Assembly: GCA_947002045.1 (NCBI GenBank)
Contig: CAMQJB010000048.1
Location: forward strand, 1 to 15,105
Direction: 5' to 3'
Source of the DNA: an uncultured Collinsella sp.
Lineage (GTDB): Bacteria > Actinomycetota > Coriobacteriia > Coriobacteriales > Coriobacteriaceae
DNA length: 15,105 bases
The notes under the pieces are model-generated. The model was not told the DNA's origin and ran no database searches. It saw only the letters and a program-made list of their open reading frames with translations. Shown piece by piece: positions 6,103 to 13,110 of this stretch. The position numbers and the translations under genes were made by a program. The first letter of the stretch is position 1. Every line of letters starts with the position of its first letter.

Positions 6103-7107
6103 TTATCGATTCTCAATTGACCCGATATTCTTGAGCTCGATGGAGATGAGGCCGTTGGGCTCGTTGACGAACTCGATATACTCGGAGTTTGAACCCATCT
6201 CGGCCGGGAAGCTGATCTCGATGCCCGTGTCGGTACGAATCTTGTGATTGCGCACGGCCGCGCGTTCGACCTGCTTGCGCTCCACGGGCACGCGCTCGGG
6301 CACCTTCTCCTCGGTCAGCGCCGCACGCACGCTCTCCTTGATAACCGGCTCGTCCTCAAAGACCTCATCGACGATATCCCAAGGCGGCAGCTCCTCGTCG
6401 TCTTCAACCTTCTCGGCAACGGCGGCTTTGACCTTGGCGAGCGCTACGGCCGTGTTGGCGCCGTGCTCTTCAGCGACCTCCTCGACCACGCGCGTCACCG
6501 TGTCGATGACCTCCTTACCCGAAACGCCCGTGTCGCATTGCAGCAGGCCGTCGGGAATGAGCATGCGATCCTCGCCGGCAATCTTGCGCTTCTTATCCAC
6601 ATAGCCGATCTCCATGGTGCTTGCACGCACGATGGCATAGCTCGGCACCTTTTGCGAAGGGTTCGGCAGAATGGCATAGTGGCGCGCGATGTCGTTACGC
6701 ACCTCGCCCTCCTCGCGGCCCACTTCGTGCATGAAAGCCTGCTTGGAGCCCAGCAGCATCACGGCAAACCAGCGGGCATCCTCATCGTCGTCAAAATCGG
6801 CCACGAGCACGTCGGTGGACTCGGCTTTCTCAGCCTTGGTGAGCTCGGAAGAGATAAACTCCGCAATCTGCTGAGACAGGTCCACGAACTCGCGCTCGCC
6901 AAAGAAATAGCCCTTGAGCTCGCCGCCAAACGCAGAGTTCTCGGCAAACGTGGCGCGTTTATTGTCGGCCGAAGTACGAGCGCGCCGCAGATGCGTGGTC
7001 ACGAAGTTGCGCACGGTACGGCTCTCGATATCGAGCTCGCGCTGGCTCATGACGTTGACGGCAGAGTCAAAGTCCAGGATATGCAGAATCGCGTGATTGA
7101 TTTTCAT
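6103..7107 (-). CDS. 37-kDa nucleoid-associated protein (NdpA/YejK family)
   Basis: The 334-residue protein begins MKINHAILHILDFDSAV, which matches the start of the NdpA/YejK family (37-kD nucleoid-associated bacterial protein). Further family-like features are ELKGYFFGEREFVDLSQQIA around residue 70 and the DVLVADFDDDEDARWFAVMLL strand near 100-120. The region rich in Glu and Lys at about 220-275 is likely a flexible linker or coiled segment, and a conserved-looking C-terminal IEISFPAEM segment follows. Family members bind the nucleoid; the molecular role is poorly defined. An upstream in-frame ATG at 7116 exists, but GGA lies 9 bases before 7107 and directly abuts 7116, so 7107 is preferred. 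The gene ends before the bidirectional terminator. Confidence 0.85.
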   Translation of the reverse strand: MKINHAILHILDFDSAVNVMSQRELDIESRTVRNFVTTHLRRARTSADNKRATFAENSAFGGELKGYFFGEREFVDLSQQIAEFISSELTKAEKAESTDVLVADFDDDEDARWFAVMLLGSKQAFMHEVGREEGEVRNDIARHYAILPNPSQKVPSYAIVRASTMEIGYVDKKRKIAGEDRMLIPDGLLQCDTGVSGKEVIDTVTRVVEEVAEEHGANTAVALAKVKAAVAEKVEDDEELPPWDIVDEVFEDEPVIKESVRAALTEEKVPERVPVERKQVERAAVRNHKIRTDTGIEISFPAEMGSNSEYIEFVNEPNGLISIELKNIGSIENR

Positions 7108-7145
7108 ATACGGCATTCCGTTCTAGATCGATTTCGGCACGAACC

Positions 7146-7151
7146 AGTATA
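7146..7151 (-). promoter_or_regulatory. candidate -10 element for the nucleoid-associated protein gene
   Basis: TATACT reads on the minus strand at 7151-7146, about 40 bases before the start codon. No good -35 hexamer is visible at 16-18 bases upstream (closest is CGCTTG), so support is limited to the -10 match and the position. Confidence 0.35.
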
Positions 7152-7186
7152 GCGGTCAAGCCCGCCCCAAGCGCATCGAAGATTGC

Positions 7187-7215
7187 TGCATTGGGGCCAG
7201 GTTTCTTTGCACCAA
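7187..7215. repeat. 29-bp repeat, copy 1
   Basis: This sequence begins TGCATTGGGGCCAGGTTTC and ends TTTGCACCAA. It matches 26 of 29 bases of the copy at 8400-8428, in the same orientation. It lies immediately after the stop codon of the Mbeg1-like hydrolase. Its ends are partly complementary (CATTGG and CCAATG). Confidence 0.75.
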
Positions 7216-7218
7216 TGG

Positions 7219-8379
7219 CTAGCGCAGGAGCTCGGACTGCCAGGCCTCGAGCTGTTCTGCCAAACTCTTGCCGGCAGCGGGCACGTCGATCTGGGGTCGT
7301 TTGGGCAGCAGCGCACACTTAAGAATTGCCACGATGGTCTGCGAGACAAAGCGTCGCGTATCCTTGTCAAACCCTTGCGCAGCCTGGAGCATCACGGGCA
7401 GGCTCTCGCGCAGATTCCCAGCGATATCCGCAAACCGCTCAGCACCCGTAGCCTCAAACACGGAGAACAACGCATCTACAAAACGCTCGCGCTCGCTAGG
7501 CGAAACTGCAAGCAGCATCTCGCGAATGGAGCCATCAACGTATCGAGCACCGGCGGACAGGCGCTCACAGTACACGAAGTCGCGACCATCAACCACCCAG
7601 CTAAAGGGATTGTGCTGCAGCAGACTGAACTCGGTGCTCTCAACGATGGCATAGTCCTCCTGCGTCTCGAACATCATGCCAAAGATCGACGACCGAGGTA
7701 GCGTCTTGTCGATTCGACCGGAAAGATCGGCAAAGGCGTTGCCGTTCAGAAACTCCTCGACGAAACCCGGACCATCATGGGAATACGCCCGTTCGATTCG
7801 CGCACGGGCGACATCGGAGCACATCGCCGCACCGTACACCGCAAGGTTTCCACCCTTGGAATGACCTCCGCACAAAAGCGGCCCGTCAATCGCATCCGCC
7901 GCCTCGTCCACATAACGCGCCGCGGATTCCTGGGCCGGCACAGGATACCGGAACGCCATGTTAAAGTCCTCTTTCCAGCCCACAATCGTGCTGTCGGTCC
8001 CCCGGAAGGAAAGATAGCTAAACCCCGCCGGAAACCGGAACGCCATGGCTGCAAACTGCTCTGTCGCCACCACATCGCTCACGGCACGATAGCCGCAAAC
8101 GTGCACGCCACGGTAGCGAGGGCTTGCTGCCACGGCCTCCAACAAGGCCCTGCTCCCCTCTGGATCCCACAAGTCGTCAATCATGTCCCGGTAGCACTCG
8201 GCACGCAGCAGCTCGCGTACGTCTAGGCCCTGCCAGTTCGTCAGCTCCGCCATATCACCCGGCAAACGCAAATAGGACAACCACGCAAAGACGAGGCTAT
8301 CCACCGCGCAGAACGGCCTCTCCTCAAACGGATCAAACGCCGTCTGGGCATAGGTCAAAAAATTAGGCGAATCCGACAT
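7219..8379 (-). CDS. Mbeg1-like / DUF2974 alpha/beta hydrolase
   Basis: The 386-residue protein resembles the Mbeg1-like (DUF2974) family of predicted alpha/beta hydrolases. The nucleophile elbow is GGHSKGGNLA with Ser174. An upstream lipase-like strand FRGTDSTIVGWKEDF is at about residues 125-139, and SHDGPGF, about 27 residues after the nucleophile, may hold the acid residue. No signal peptide or membrane helix is evident, so it is probably cytoplasmic. Substrate is unknown; lipase, esterase or thioesterase activity is only inferred from the fold. The start at 8379 has GGGAGGG a few bases upstream. The gene stands alone between the ldh terminator and the nucleoid-protein gene, and both its ends are bordered by copies of a 29-bp repeat, which hints at insertion as a unit. 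Confidence 0.75.
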   Translation of the reverse strand: MSDSPNFLTYAQTAFDPFEERPFCAVDSLVFAWLSYLRLPGDMAELTNWQGLDVRELLRAECYRDMIDDLWDPEGSRALLEAVAASPRYRGVHVCGYRAVSDVVATEQFAAMAFRFPAGFSYLSFRGTDSTIVGWKEDFNMAFRYPVPAQESAARYVDEAADAIDGPLLCGGHSKGGNLAVYGAAMCSDVARARIERAYSHDGPGFVEEFLNGNAFADLSGRIDKTLPRSSIFGMMFETQEDYAIVESTEFSLLQHNPFSWVVDGRDFVYCERLSAGARYVDGSIREMLLAVSPSERERFVDALFSVFEATGAERFADIAGNLRESLPVMLQAAQGFDKDTRRFVSQTIVAILKCALLPKRPQIDVPAAGKSLAEQLEAWQSELLR

Positions 8380-8399
8380 GGCCCTCCCATCAACTATGG

Positions 8400-8428
8400 T
8401 GCATTGGGGTCAGGTTACCTTGCACCAA
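8400..8428. repeat. 29-bp repeat, copy 2
   Basis: This copy begins TGCATTGGGGTCAGGTTACC and ends CTTGCACCAA. It differs at three bases from copy 1 at 7187-7215. With the three preceding bases it forms an inverted repeat, TGGTGCA (8397-8403) and TGCACCA (8421-8427), with a 17-base centre. It lies 20 bases upstream of the Mbeg1-like start codon and overlaps the T-run side of the ldh terminator. Confidence 0.75.
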
Positions 8429-8461
8429 AAAGGCGCCCGGGCCGTGTGGACCCGGACGCCT
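8427..8461 (-). terminator. rho-independent terminator of ldh
   Basis: On the minus strand AGGCGTCCGGG (8461-8451) pairs with CCCGGGCGCCT (8441-8431), with one mismatch, and is followed by a run of T (plus-strand A at 8427-8431). It lies 33 bases past the ldh stop codon. Confidence 0.88.
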
Positions 8462-8493
8462 TCATTGTAACTTTTTGCTCTAGCAAGCTTGAT

Positions 8494-9444
8494 TTAGCAG
8501 GAGAAGTCGACGCTGTCGATGATGTCCTTGAGGGCCTTTGCAGAGGCGGTGAGCTCATGCTGCTCGCCATCGTTCAGCGGCACGGGGACGCGGCAGACAA
8601 CGCCGTCGCGGCCAACGACCGTCGGCATGGAGATGGCAAGATCGGACAGGCCATACTCGCCCACCATGAGCGAGGAAACGGGCAGAACGGTCTGCTCATC
8701 GCGCATGACGGCAGTGCAGATGCGCTTAACGGCCATGGCGACGCCGTAGTAGGTGGCGTGCTTCTTCTCGATGATGGTGTAGGCGGAGTTCTTGACGTCC
8801 TCGGCGATGCGCTTCTCGGCAGCCTCATGCTCCAGATGACCGTGAAGCTCGCAGAAGGTGTTCAGCGGCACGCCGGCAACCTGGGCGCTGGACCAAGCGA
8901 CAAACTCGGAGTCGCCGTGCTCACCCATGACATAAGCCTGAACGTCGCGCGGGTCAACCTCGACGTGAGCGCCGAGCATCTGCTGCAGACGGCCGGTGTC
9001 GAGCACGGTACCGGAGCCGATGACATGGCCCTCGGGCAGGCCGGACATCTTGATGGCGGCGTAGGTCAGAACGTCGACCGGGTTGGAGACGATGAGCAGA
9101 ATGCCGTCGAAGCCGGACTTCTTAATCTCGGGGATAATGGACTTAAAGATGTTAACGTTCTTGTTGACCAGGTCCAGGCGGGTCTCGCCGGGCTTCTGGG
9201 CAGCGCCAGCGGTGACGACGATCATGGCGGCGTCGGCGACATCGGAATAATCGCCAGCATAGATCTTCATCGGCTCGGCAAACGTCATGCCGTGCGCAAT
9301 ATCCAGAGCCTCACCCTCAGCGCGGTTCTTGTCCACGTCGATGAGAACCATCTCGGAGAACAGACCACTCTGCATCAGCGCGAACGCCGAAGACGAACCG
9401 ACGAAACCGCAGCCGACAATAGCGACCTTCTTCTCGTTAACCAT
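8494..9444 (-). CDS. ldh: L-lactate dehydrogenase
   Basis: This NAD-dependent 2-hydroxyacid dehydrogenase of 316 residues interconverts pyruvate and L-lactate, regenerating NAD+ in fermentation. The Rossmann motif GCGFVG is at residues 11-16, and the NAD-ribose acid in LIDVD at about 35-38. In the active-site loop, Gln83 in AAQKPGETR occupies the position that is Gln in lactate and Arg in malate dehydrogenases, which supports lactate as substrate. Arg89, Asn121 (SNPVD), Asp149 with Arg152 (LDTGR) and the catalytic His176 in GEHGDSE complete the set. The ATG at 9444 has GGGAG seven bases upstream; the open frame extends to 9522 without a better start. It is flanked by its own leader hairpin and a strong terminator, so it is probably a single-gene unit. 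Confidence 0.93.
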   Translation of the reverse strand: MVNEKKVAIVGCGFVGSSSAFALMQSGLFSEMVLIDVDKNRAEGEALDIAHGMTFAEPMKIYAGDYSDVADAAMIVVTAGAAQKPGETRLDLVNKNVNIFKSIIPEIKKSGFDGILLIVSNPVDVLTYAAIKMSGLPEGHVIGSGTVLDTGRLQQMLGAHVEVDPRDVQAYVMGEHGDSEFVAWSSAQVAGVPLNTFCELHGHLEHEAAEKRIAEDVKNSAYTIIEKKHATYYGVAMAVKRICTAVMRDEQTVLPVSSLMVGEYGLSDLAISMPTVVGRDGVVCRVPVPLNDGEQHELTASAKALKDIIDSVDFSC

Positions 9445-9470
9445 TAGAAACTCCCATCTCTCTCCACAAA

Positions 9471-9501
9471 CAAGCCGCCCGGGAACGACCCGAGCGGCTT
9501 G
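9471..9501 (-). promoter_or_regulatory. stem-loop in the ldh leader
   Basis: CAAGCCGC (9471-9478) and GCGGCTTG (9494-9501) are exact complements. The helix continues past one mismatch with GGG/CCC around loop AACGA. It lies 26 bases upstream of the ldh start. On the minus strand only TTTG follows, so it could be a weak terminator of the preceding aminotransferase gene or a structured ldh leader. Confidence 0.5.
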
Positions 9502-9645
9502 CCGTAATCCCAATACATCCAATCGGGACTTTGATTATGCTCCTATTCGCAGCCAAATATCGACCGTTTGCCGAAATTATTTGCAGAATTCGTAAAATAA
9601 CTGCACGAAATCGGTTTCGAGCTATTGACGAGCCGAAACAACTTT

Positions 9646-10809
9646 CTAATACAGGCCCGCCTCGCGAATGGCCTCGACAGCCAAAGCGATCTGATCGGGC
9701 GGCAGGACCAGTGCCATACGCACGTGCCCCTCGCCCGAAGGGCCAAAGCTCGCGCCCGGCGTCACCACAACGCCGGCCTTCTCCATGAGCTCCTCGCAAA
9801 ACGCCATGGAATCGGTGCGACCACCGGGAAGCTTGGCCCACACAAACATAGAACCATGCGCGTTGGGACGCTCCCAGCCCAGGCCCTCAAGACCGTCGCA
9901 CAGGGCATCGCGACGCTCCTGGTACTTCAGACGCTGCGCCTCGACCTCATCGCGCGGGCCATTAAGGCACGCGATGGCGGCCTTCTGGATCGGGAAGAAC
10001 ATGCCAAAGTCGATCTGGCTGCGCAGCTTGGCAAAGGCCGAGACCACATCCTCGCGACCGACCAAAAAGCCGATACGCGCACCGGTGACGTTAAACGACT
10101 TGGAAAGCGAGAAAAACTCCACGCCCACCTCGAGCGCACCGGGATACTGCAAGAAGCTGCCGCCGGGCTCGCCGTCAAACACGATGTCGGAGTACGCGTT
10201 GTCATGGACGATGAGTAGATCGTGCTCGCGGGCGAAAGCGATGATCTCCTCGTAGACCTCGGGCGTGCCCACCGAACCCACCGGGTTCGCGGGCAGCGAC
10301 ACGATCATGTACTTGGCACGATCGGCCACCTCGGGATCGATACCCGCCACATAGGGCAGGTAATTGTGCTCGGCAACCAGCGGATAGTACTCGAGCTTGG
10401 CATCGGCAATCTTGGCACCCGCCTCAAAGACCGGGTAGCACGGATCGGGAACCAGAATGGTGTCACCCGGATCGAGCAGGGCCAGGCCCAAATGACCCAC
10501 GCCCTCCTGCGTGCCGTTGCACGACTGCACCATGGACGGCGTAATGCCCGAAACGCCAAAGCGGCGCTCATAGTAATCGCACACGGCTTGCTTGAGTTCG
10601 GGCAGGTCGCGCAGGGCATACTTCCACATCTCGGGATCTTGGGCTGCTTGCGTGAGCGCCTCGACCACATGGTCGTACGGCTTAAAGTCGGGCGTGCCCA
10701 CGCTCATGTTGTAAATGGTCTTGCCCTGAGCCTTCAGCGCGAGAAGCTTGTTGTTGAGCGAAGCGAAGACCTCCGCGCCAAAGCGGTCGAGACGCTGCGA
10801 TGCCTGCAT
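9646..10809 (-). CDS. class I/II PLP-dependent aminotransferase, candidate N-acetyl-LL-DAP or LL-DAP aminotransferase
   Basis: This 387-residue fold-type I aminotransferase has the expected landmarks: YNMSVGTPDF (33-42), NGTQEGVGHL (98-107), ANPVGS with Asn175, Asp203 and Tyr206 in HDNAYSD, the PLP lysine Lys237 in SLSKSFNVTGARIG, and a C-terminal substrate-carboxylate Arg in GHVRMAL. The SLSKSFNVTG..RIG pattern and overall look are those of the LL-diaminopimelate aminotransferase / PatA group, but aspartate and alanine aminotransferases share it. Because the dapH pathway in this window lacks its transaminase, a role making N-acetyl-LL-DAP from the 6-oxo compound is reasonable yet unproven. 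The ATG at 10809 has AAGGTGG four bases before it. The annotated open frame upstream reads through a terminator hairpin, so later initiation is favoured. Confidence 0.82.
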   Translation of the reverse strand: MQASQRLDRFGAEVFASLNNKLLALKAQGKTIYNMSVGTPDFKPYDHVVEALTQAAQDPEMWKYALRDLPELKQAVCDYYERRFGVSGITPSMVQSCNGTQEGVGHLGLALLDPGDTILVPDPCYPVFEAGAKIADAKLEYYPLVAEHNYLPYVAGIDPEVADRAKYMIVSLPANPVGSVGTPEVYEEIIAFAREHDLLIVHDNAYSDIVFDGEPGGSFLQYPGALEVGVEFFSLSKSFNVTGARIGFLVGREDVVSAFAKLRSQIDFGMFFPIQKAAIACLNGPRDEVEAQRLKYQERRDALCDGLEGLGWERPNAHGSMFVWAKLPGGRTDSMAFCEELMEKAGVVVTPGASFGPSGEGHVRMALVLPPDQIALAVEAIREAGLY

Positions 10810-10827
10810 GGTGCCACCTTTCGATAT

Positions 10828-10859
10828 AAAAAACGCGGCGCTCCGACAAGAGCGCCGCG
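10828..10859 (-). terminator. rho-independent terminator of the NAD synthetase gene
   Basis: CGCGGCGCTC (10834-10843) and GAGCGCCGCG (10850-10859) are exact complements around a six-base loop. On the minus strand a run of six T follows (plus-strand A at 10828-10833). It ends only 18 bases before the start codon of the aminotransferase, so any transcript of that gene from further upstream must cross it. Confidence 0.9.
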
Positions 10860-10927
10860 CGATACGGGCCATCAGATTGCAAAAGTGTAACGCTTGCAAC
10901 CCCCGCATTGGTTCAATTTAGCCAACC

Positions 10928-12907
10928 TTAGTCAATTGGATTGAGCGCGTCGATCTGCGCAAGCCACAAACGCGAACTGGCGTCACTCGGCATACGCCAA
11001 TCGCCGCGCGGGCTGAGCGTCACCGAGCCCACCTTGGGACCATCGGGCAGGCAGCTGCGCTTAAACTGCTGGGCAAAGAAGCGACGATAGAACGTACGCA
11101 GCCACGTGTGGACGGTCTTGGCGTCGTAGACACCCTCGAAACTCTTGAGCGCCATGCGGTAGATCTTGCCCGGCTCAAAGCCAAAACGCAGCAGGTAGTA
11201 GAGGAAGTAGTCGTGCAACTCGTACGGGCCCACCAAATCCTCAGTCTTCTGCGCAATCTCGCCGTCGCCCGTGGGCGGCAGAAGCTCGGGAGATACCGGC
11301 GTATCGAGGATATCGAGCAAGACCTCGGCAATACGCCCGCCAAAGACATCAGCCGCATAGCGCACCAGATGGCGCACAAGCGTCTTGGGCACGCTCGCAT
11401 TGACGGCATACATGCTCATGTGGTCTCCGTTATAGGTAGCCCAGCCGAGCGCCAGCTCCGACAGATCGCCCGTACCGATGACAAAACCGCCAGCCTGGTT
11501 GGCCAGATCCATCAGAATCTGCGTGCGCTCGCGGGCCTGGCTGTTCTCGTAAGTCACGTCCTGCACGGCAGGATCGTGCTCAATGTCCTTGAAGTGCTGC
11601 TCCACGGCCGCGTGGATCGAAACCTCGCGGAAGCTCACACCCAGGTCGCGGGCGAGCGACTCGGCATTCGACTTGGTGCGATGCGTCGTGCCAAAGCCGG
11701 GCATGGACACGGCCGTGATACCGGTGCGCGGCAGCCCCAGTGCATCGAAGGCGCGAACTGTCACGAGCAGCGCGAGTGTGGAATCAAGGCCGCCCGAAAG
11801 ACCGATGACGGCCGCCTTGGTACCCGTATGGGCAAGGCGGGTCTTGAGGCCGGCGGTCTGCAGGACGAGGATGGTCTCGCAACGCTCGGCCAGATCACCA
11901 TGGTCGGCCGGCACAAAAGGCGCGCGAGGGAAAACGCGGTCGATATCGCAGGCATCGCGCAGGACAGGTTCGTCTGCCAGCACGCCCTCAAACGAAAATT
12001 CAACGGTCGTGGCCTCCGGTGCATCGTCCGCGCGCGCCCACGTCGTCGAGCGGCGGCGCTCGGCAACCAGACGGTCAAGATCGATATCGGCGACGGCCAT
12101 ATCGCAGGTAAGCAGTTTGGTGGCGGCGAGCTTGGAGCCATTTTCGTAGATAAGGTTCTCGCCCGCAAAGACCATATCGGTCGTGGACTCGCCCTCGCTC
12201 GCGTCCGCATAGGCATAGGCGCAGTACAGGCGTGCGCTTTGGTTAGAGATAAGGCTGCGGCGATAGTCTGCCTTGCCGATGATCTCGTCGGAAGCAGAGG
12301 GGTTGAGGATCACCGTAGCGCCGGCAAGCGCCATCTCGGTCGAAGGGGGCGCCGGCACCCACAGGTCCTCGCAGACCTCAACGCCCAGCACCATATCCTC
12401 GGCACCTTCATCACAGCAGCGGTAGACAAGCCCCGAACCCAGCGGAACCGGACCCTGACCGGCAAACTCGACCCACGCGGGATCTGCGGGCGCCGGAGCA
12501 AACCAGCGGCGCTCGTAGAACTCGCCATAGTTGGGCAGATACTTCTTGGCCGTGAGGCCCAAAAGCTCACCCGCGCAGCACACGGCGGCGCAGTTGTAGA
12601 TATTCTCGGCAACTGCAACGGGAAGACCGATGGTAAAGACAATCGGCAGCTCACGAGTCTCGTCGAGGATATGCACCAGAGCAGCCTCGCAGGCATGCAG
12701 CAGCGTGCGATTATGGAACAGGTCGGCCGCGGTATAGCCGGTCAAATTAAGCTCGGGCAGCACCAGCGCACGAATGCAGCGCTCGGCAGCCTCGCGAACA
12801 GCCGCCAGCGCAACCTCGGTATTGCCCTCGACATCGGCCACGCGAATCCGCGGCGACGCCGCCGCCACACGCAAAAAGCCATCAGACTGAGAAAGGTGAA
12901 GATTCAT
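10928..12907 (-). CDS. nadE: glutamine-dependent NAD+ synthetase
   Basis: The 659-residue enzyme amidates nicotinic acid adenine dinucleotide to NAD+ using ammonia from glutamine. Residues 1 to about 290 are the nitrilase-type glutaminase with the triad Glu52 (LPELNLTG), Lys121 (AKKYLPNYGEFYE) and Cys179 (GVEVCEDLW). Residues about 340-659 are the synthetase domain with the ATP-binding SGGLDST loop at 371-377, then GTGDLSELALGW and a YNGDHMSMY segment. This is the long two-domain form, with its own ammonia source. The ATG at 12907 has GGGAG seven bases upstream; an earlier ATG at 12934 has no ribosome binding site. The gene is divergent from the membrane-protein gene at 13111 and ends in a strong terminator. 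Confidence 0.95.
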   Translation of the reverse strand: MNLHLSQSDGFLRVAAASPRIRVADVEGNTEVALAAVREAAERCIRALVLPELNLTGYTAADLFHNRTLLHACEAALVHILDETRELPIVFTIGLPVAVAENIYNCAAVCCAGELLGLTAKKYLPNYGEFYERRWFAPAPADPAWVEFAGQGPVPLGSGLVYRCCDEGAEDMVLGVEVCEDLWVPAPPSTEMALAGATVILNPSASDEIIGKADYRRSLISNQSARLYCAYAYADASEGESTTDMVFAGENLIYENGSKLAATKLLTCDMAVADIDLDRLVAERRRSTTWARADDAPEATTVEFSFEGVLADEPVLRDACDIDRVFPRAPFVPADHGDLAERCETILVLQTAGLKTRLAHTGTKAAVIGLSGGLDSTLALLVTVRAFDALGLPRTGITAVSMPGFGTTHRTKSNAESLARDLGVSFREVSIHAAVEQHFKDIEHDPAVQDVTYENSQARERTQILMDLANQAGGFVIGTGDLSELALGWATYNGDHMSMYAVNASVPKTLVRHLVRYAADVFGGRIAEVLLDILDTPVSPELLPPTGDGEIAQKTEDLVGPYELHDYFLYYLLRFGFEPGKIYRMALKSFEGVYDAKTVHTWLRTFYRRFFAQQFKRSCLPDGPKVGSVTLSPRGDWRMPSDASSRLWLAQIDALNPID

Positions 12908-12988
12908 AAGAATGCTCCCGTGCGTAGACGCCATTCACAACAATTAGCAAGCCCTATTGTAGTTCAACCGCCGGGTGTAACCGCATCC

Positions 12989-13001
12989 CACCAACTTGGT
13001 G
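12989..13001. promoter_or_regulatory. perfect palindrome in the nadE / membrane-protein divergent region
   Basis: CACCAACTTGGTG has exact 6-base arms around a central C. It lies between the divergent starts at 12907 (minus) and 13111 (plus). A minus-strand TACAAT (12954-12949) nearby could be a nadE -10 element, so the palindrome is placed where a regulator could act on nadE. The remaining bases of the 203-base gap hold two TTGATG copies (13007-13012, 13015-13020) and no other feature I can support. Confidence 0.35.
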
Positions 13002-13110
13002 AGCAATTGATGAGTTGATGATATCTGTTAAATGTCACGTACGATTCACATCTGGTGGGTACCCTGATGGCTACATGAAACGAAGCAGATTTACACCGGG
13101 AGGGCCCCGT

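Noticed and set aside
6244..7152. 302-codon plus-strand open frame opposite the nucleoid-associated protein
   Set aside because: Shadow of a recognised family member; no ribosome binding site or family match.
8404..9447. 347-codon plus-strand open frame opposite ldh
   Set aside because: It exactly shadows L-lactate dehydrogenase, has no ribosome binding site, and its start lies in the ldh terminator and 29-bp repeat region.
9607..9625. CGAAATCGGTTTCG near ldh as a catabolite or redox repressor site
   Set aside because: The arms are only five bases with a 4-base centre, and the sequence does not match the Rex or cre consensus well enough to name.
11108..13018. 636-codon plus-strand open frame opposite nadE
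   Set aside because: It is the mirror of a well-supported NAD synthetase with full catalytic motifs. Its translation is low in family-like features and rich in Arg, Gln, His and Gly, as expected from the antisense of GC-rich codons.
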